Below are positions 59,774-64,000 of a stretch of DNA of 64,000 nucleotides, piece after piece. Numbering within the stretch: position 1 is the first letter of the stretch; each line of letters opens with the position of its first letter. Source of the stretch: Neospora caninum Liverpool (taxonomy: Eukaryota; Apicomplexa; Conoidasida; Eucoccidiorida; Sarcocystidae); contig NC_018392.1 of assembly GCF_000208865.1 (NCBI RefSeq), positions 2,903,348 to 2,967,347 of the forward strand, read 5' to 3'. Both the position numbers and the translations under genes were made by a program. The notes beneath the pieces were generated by a model, which saw only the letters and a program-made list of their open reading frames with translations, did not search any database and was not told the DNA's origin.

Positions 59774-62700
59774 ATGCAGTCCATTACGGAGTTTGCCGTC
59801 GAGGGAGGCATATATCGTCCGCTGCAGATCGATTCTGACATTTCATCTAAAGAGTGTAAGTTTTGTGCGAGCTCTCTGTGTAACATGTCAATTTCCCTTG
59901 GTGGAAAAATTTTCGCTTCATTTCCCATCCGACGGTTAAGTCAAGAAGCCGATGCCTTTTGATGAAGTCCGCGTTTCTGTTTTTTTGAGACGCGGCCTGC
60001 ATGAGACTCTGCCAAGGGTGTATGTCGAGTGACTTCGTTAGCCAAATGCGTGTGCCAGGAACTGAATTCGTGTCGCCTTTTGTGCATAGTTTCCCTCGGA
60101 TTTCCCTTCACGCCCAAGATTCTGGCTTCATTTGGACGTGCTTTTCTGCTCCCTTTTCTTGGGTTTTTTGCCTTCGTATACACGGGCACTCCGTTCAATG
60201 CGGCCGCGTCGGAGAAAATTTGATACATGTCAACTACATACTATGTAATTTACATACTATTTAGTTTTAAATGCGTTGGGGCAGCTGGATACATCTGCTT
60301 CAGCTCAAGTATGTCAACAAACCAGTTCTACCCTCATCCATATATCTATTTACCCACCTGCATTGTGCGTTGCGGATAAAACACAGCGGGCCACTGGCAG
60401 AATTATTGGATTCAAGGTGACAAATTTCACACCACGCTGTATGCAGGGTTTCATCTCGTCCATCCCGCTTTGTGTTTCACATACCTCTTCACTGCGCTTG
60501 CCGTGGGTTCTGTGTTAAAAGAATGTGTCCGTTCTCCGCTTTTGTGCTGCGTTCTCACAGTGGAGGAGGCACCGCGGGGAAACACGACTGCAGGAATAGG
60601 GACCTTGGAAGAGCTTCATCATCATATTTTTCGGCTCCTTGCTAACACAGCAGATCCCCACCGTCTCGCGCGGACGAAGCGCCTTCTCGAGCGCTATGAA
60701 GGAGAAGGTATGACCGTGTATGCACATGCATATGCCCCAACCTGCGTGTGTGTTTCCATGGGTGCACGTCTACAGATAGATACGTATGTAGACTCTAAAT
60801 ATAGAACAATTCTTCATCTTTGTTGGGAGCCTTCCAGTCTCCATCTGTTTAAGCAGCTGCTGGAACAGGATGCCAGCTTTGGCATACCCTCGGACAGCTG
60901 TGTCACCTCATGAACATTCACGCACACTTGCGTGTTCACACTCATGGATGTATATATATATATATATATATATACTTTTTTGTCCACCGTTTAGTGCATT
61001 TGTTTTTCGCTGCAAGTGTGCCAGTGGCGGTCGCGAGTACGCGTGTATGTGCTCCTCCCCCTCAAATGTGCGGCCTTTCCAGACTGGCGACTGTGGAAGC
61101 AGCGTTTTTCCCAAGACGAGAGACGGGCGCAATCGTATGGCCGGTCAGCAGTATGGAAGCATCCAGGGTGTTTCCAGCTGCTGATTCTCACATGGTCTCC
61201 GGGGTGTTGTTCTCCTGTGCACAACCACCCGTGCGAAAGATGTTTTCTTATGCCTCTTGACGGGCAAATGGCAGAGGCGCGTTTCTGGGTCAACGAGGAA
61301 ACAAAGGAGTAAGCAGACACGGCAGTACACTTACCTGCAGCTCGGTGTCTACTTGTGCTCCTACATATTTGTCTGGGAGAATGTGCGAGAGGACCGAGGC
61401 AAATGAGACCCAGAAACCCATCCTCTTTTGGCATCGTGGTGCGTGCCCTCTTCTTCTCGCTTCATTCCAGTCCAGAGACATATTGTCACACATACCGTGA
61501 AATTGCCGCGAGGCATGCTTATCGGGGGCATAACTGGCGGGGAGCTTCTCTCGGGTATTTTCCGTCTCTTGTATCTGCCGTTGGCCTTCGCGTCTTCGGG
61601 CTCAAGCGACATGTCGAAATGACCAAGGCGTGTATTTTTGTGTTGCCCCCTCCTTCCTCTTAGGTGTACGGAGATTTGTCGCTCGACGATGAAAACGCGC
61701 AAGGCATATTGGATTGACGATTCCCATGGCTGGTGAGAGACAGCAGAACGAACTCACGAACGCTTATGAAACGGCCCTCTACTCCATCGCGATGCCGTCT
61801 AGGGTTTCAGGTTTGTGTACAAATCCCCAGTTCCTCCTGCGCTTCGCCCGAATGTCTCTTAATATATACATATCTACGACGGCGAGTGTACAGCACTCTA
61901 GGTTGAGAATGCGCATTAAGAAATCTCGCTGTGCGCGGAATTTGGAAAATAGACTATTCTGTCGGGCGTTCCAAGGTGAACCTATCTTTCATTGTCTTTA
62001 CTTGTTCTTCCGATCGCTGGCTTTTCAGGCATGCTGTGATGAATCTCGGCGACGTCGATTCAGTGTCTCTCCATCTGTACATTCCAGAGATCGTGAGGTA
62101 ACTTCGAAGTGGAAATCCTTTTTTGCCCCTCCCTCGCTGGACTGTGTTCAAATGCTAGGGAACTCGTGGCTTCTTCCTTGTCTGAAGTACTTTCGTTTCG
62201 GGCGGTTACTTTCGCCCCAGACCTTTCTCGGAGGTGGTGTTTGCTAGGTGTGAACACGTCTTGCCTCGCCTCTCTGTTCAGGGGCGGCATTCATCGTGTG
62301 CCGAGTTCCCTCGGGGATTTGCCTCTGCTGTCTGTTTCTTTGTCGGTGTTTCCCCTCTTCTTCTCCGTCAACACTCGGTTCGATGATCATGTCTCACAGT
62401 CAGCCTTTCCGTGTATGCGTGACTTTCCCTGTCACGGCATGTGCCTCCTTCGTTCCGTCGCCAGAACTCCGTGTCCTTCCCTTTTAGCGTCTCCTCTGTC
62501 GCGGTTCCGGGCTTGTTCTGACCGGCCTGTGTTCCAGGTATCTGTGGCGTATGTACACCCCGGAGCTCCCGCCCGCGCTCAAAAATCCCGCGCACAAGAG
62601 GGCTGTCTGTTTCGTTCCGTTTACACGTTCGACACACACACACACACGATTTCTCCGCTTGTGCGTGCTTCCTTCTGGAGGAATATCTTTGCTGACCTCT

Positions 62701-64000
62701 TTCGCCTTTCATTCGGCGTTCCTGCTCGCTGCCAGGTGCAAAATTGTTAACCCCCGCACTCACAACATCACCTGGACGACGTGTTCTGCAAAAGCCCGGG
62801 ACGCACCCCCTGCAGTCCACCAGCGCCTCCTCCGCATTGTGGCTTCGGCGCTCTTGGATAGGAGTTTTCATGGCGACTGCTACTCTGGAGCAGAAGACAA
62901 CGTCTCTTCTTTTTCTCTCTGTCTTCTCTCGGCGTTTCAAAGGGATGATGACTTTGAGTGCAAGCGACAGACTGCGCTCCCGGTTGAGGAGAACGGGAGA
63001 GGCACGGAGTCGGGGTCGTGTGCGCGACGGGTTTCGGCGAAGACCGAATCAGAGAGGAACAAGATCGAAGGACTTTTCGGCTTTGAAAGAAATGCTGCGC
63101 CGCTTGCCGATGAGGCCGTCTTGGCAGTCATCCGGGCCATCGTTGAGTTGTGCACTGACGAAGGAGAAGCCACAGCCACGCAGGACAGGGATGTGAGCAA
63201 ACATGCCGCGGCAGGTGAGAGGCTAATGCTGGATGAGAAAGGGAATCCCAACAAGAAGCGACAGACATGGGGAGCGATGGGCTGGAGACGAAAGTAAGGG
63301 AAGAAAACGCTCATAAGGAATGCACTCTCCACCGTAGGAATGACGTCGCGCTGTCGGGAAAAGAGACAAGATTGGTCAGTCCCCTTCTTTAGCGTCTTTT
63401 GCCTCAGCTTGTGTCTCTTTTGCGTTCGCTGGTTGCTTTTGATCTGCCAGTTCAACCTGACTCCCGCGCACGCTACGGCTTTCGCGTTGGCTCGCGGCGG
63501 CGCACAGTCAACCTTTCTCCGACCGTTTACTGGCGATGTCCGGAGCTTTCCCCGTCATCTTCTGAAGACGAAAGCTGTATAGACAGCAGAGATTCCGCGT
63601 TTCGCGTATGGGATGGATGGCGCCAGGGCCCTCAGCTGTCCAGAGTTGCAGAGCTCTTGCGACACCTGCTTCTCCCCAAGCGGCCATGCTCCGAGACGAG
63701 TACCGCCTCGTTCACTTCTTCGTCTTCTCTTCTGCGTCGTGCATCGCTCCTTCCGCCGTCTTCGCCTTGCTCTTTGTCTTCATGCTCTTCGTCTTTGTGC
63801 TCTTTGTCTGCTTCTCTTTCTTCCTCGGTCCTCAGTTCAAGCGCCGCTTGCGAGATTTTCTCTTACGTAGACGCCGCGATTCTGGCGCACGTCGTTCACT
63901 TTCTCCGGCAGAATGAAGCGGAATCAGAGGCGATCACCGAGGCGCTGACAGCGGGAGAAACTCTGTGTGCCGCTGCCGCTCGCGTCGCCTCCCGCCGATG
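59774..64000 (+). CDS. CDO1: Cysteine dioxygenase type I with long C-terminal extension, partial (runs off window)
   Basis: Non-haem iron cupin that oxidises L-cysteine to cysteine sulfinate. Exons are 59774-59855, 60561-60707, 61083-61308, 61664-61732, 62029-62097, 62736-63214 and 63451 to beyond 64000; all junctions are GT..AG and phase-consistent, giving 540 codons inside the window. The CDO domain spans about 38-215: TLEELHHHIFRLL, then LLILTWSPGCCSPVHNH with iron ligands H123 and H125, C130 at the position of the Cys93 crosslink, H176 in DDSHGWHAVMN (third ligand), and Y192 in SLHLYIP (Tyr157 equivalent). All active-site residues are present. Exon 6 then extends about 140 codons past the usual end, and a last open exon carries a serine-rich stretch followed by a helical segment (ACEIFSYVDAAILAHVVHFL). 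The first exon is the least certain; it was chosen because its gtaagt donor fits the phase. Confidence 0.85.
60951..60974. repeat. (TA)n microsatellite in dioxygenase intron 2
   Basis: Perfect TA run of about 24 bases. Confidence 0.9.

Noticed and set aside
62537..62605. Possible extra dioxygenase exon reading YLWRMYTPELPP
   Set aside because: CDO homology runs directly from 62097 to 62736 in phase, and no suitable donor follows this segment.
1..64000. CRISPR arrays, insertion sequences, prophage, rRNA
   Set aside because: No spaced direct-repeat array, transposase or rRNA-like sequence was seen; the gene structure is eukaryotic throughout.

Overview
The window is nuclear DNA from an apicomplexan, most likely a coccidian of the Toxoplasma/Hammondia/Neospora group (inference). 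The evidence is the conserved eukaryotic genes broken by many short GT..AG introns, pyrimidine-rich leaders, long flanks, starts of the form (c)aaaATGg, repeated TGCATGC promoter-type motifs and many (TA)n microsatellites. There is no prokaryotic operon structure, rRNA, convincing tRNA, CRISPR or transposon.

Layout. 1.3-4.3 kb (+): a six-exon DRG1-type GTPase of 367 aa. 8.0-9.1 kb (+): three-exon ribosomal protein eL24, 154 aa. 9.1-16 kb: an AT-richer island with an unrecognised four-exon minus-strand gene for a secreted or membrane protein, plus exon-like scraps. 18.2-22.9 kb (+): an eleven-exon compact DNAJC11-like J-protein. 23-34 kb: a GC-rich stretch without a convincing gene, then a second AT-richer island with unrecognised minus-strand membrane-protein exons. 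34.7-36.2 kb (+): VMP1, whose conserved reading passes through all three frames. 40.3-45.8 kb (-): nine-exon cactin, 694 aa. 48.3-52.6 kb (-): nine-exon epsilon-COP, 309 aa. 56.2-58.0 kb (+): an intronless DA1-like zinc peptidase, 587 aa. 59.8 kb to the window end (+): a cysteine dioxygenase whose reading frame continues far beyond the catalytic domain and leaves the window.

The exon models of DRG1, eL24, DNAJC11, cactin, epsilon-COP and the dioxygenase were built by hand from homology, splice sites and phase. Each closes in frame with a length close to that of the family or explained by it. The recognised genes are housekeeping functions (translation, mitochondrial cristae, ER/autophagy, splicing, COPI traffic, thiol metabolism) and do not form one pathway. 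The unusual content is the DA1-like peptidase, the extended dioxygenase, the shortened DNAJC11, the VMP1 frame changes and the lineage-specific membrane genes in the AT-richer islands.
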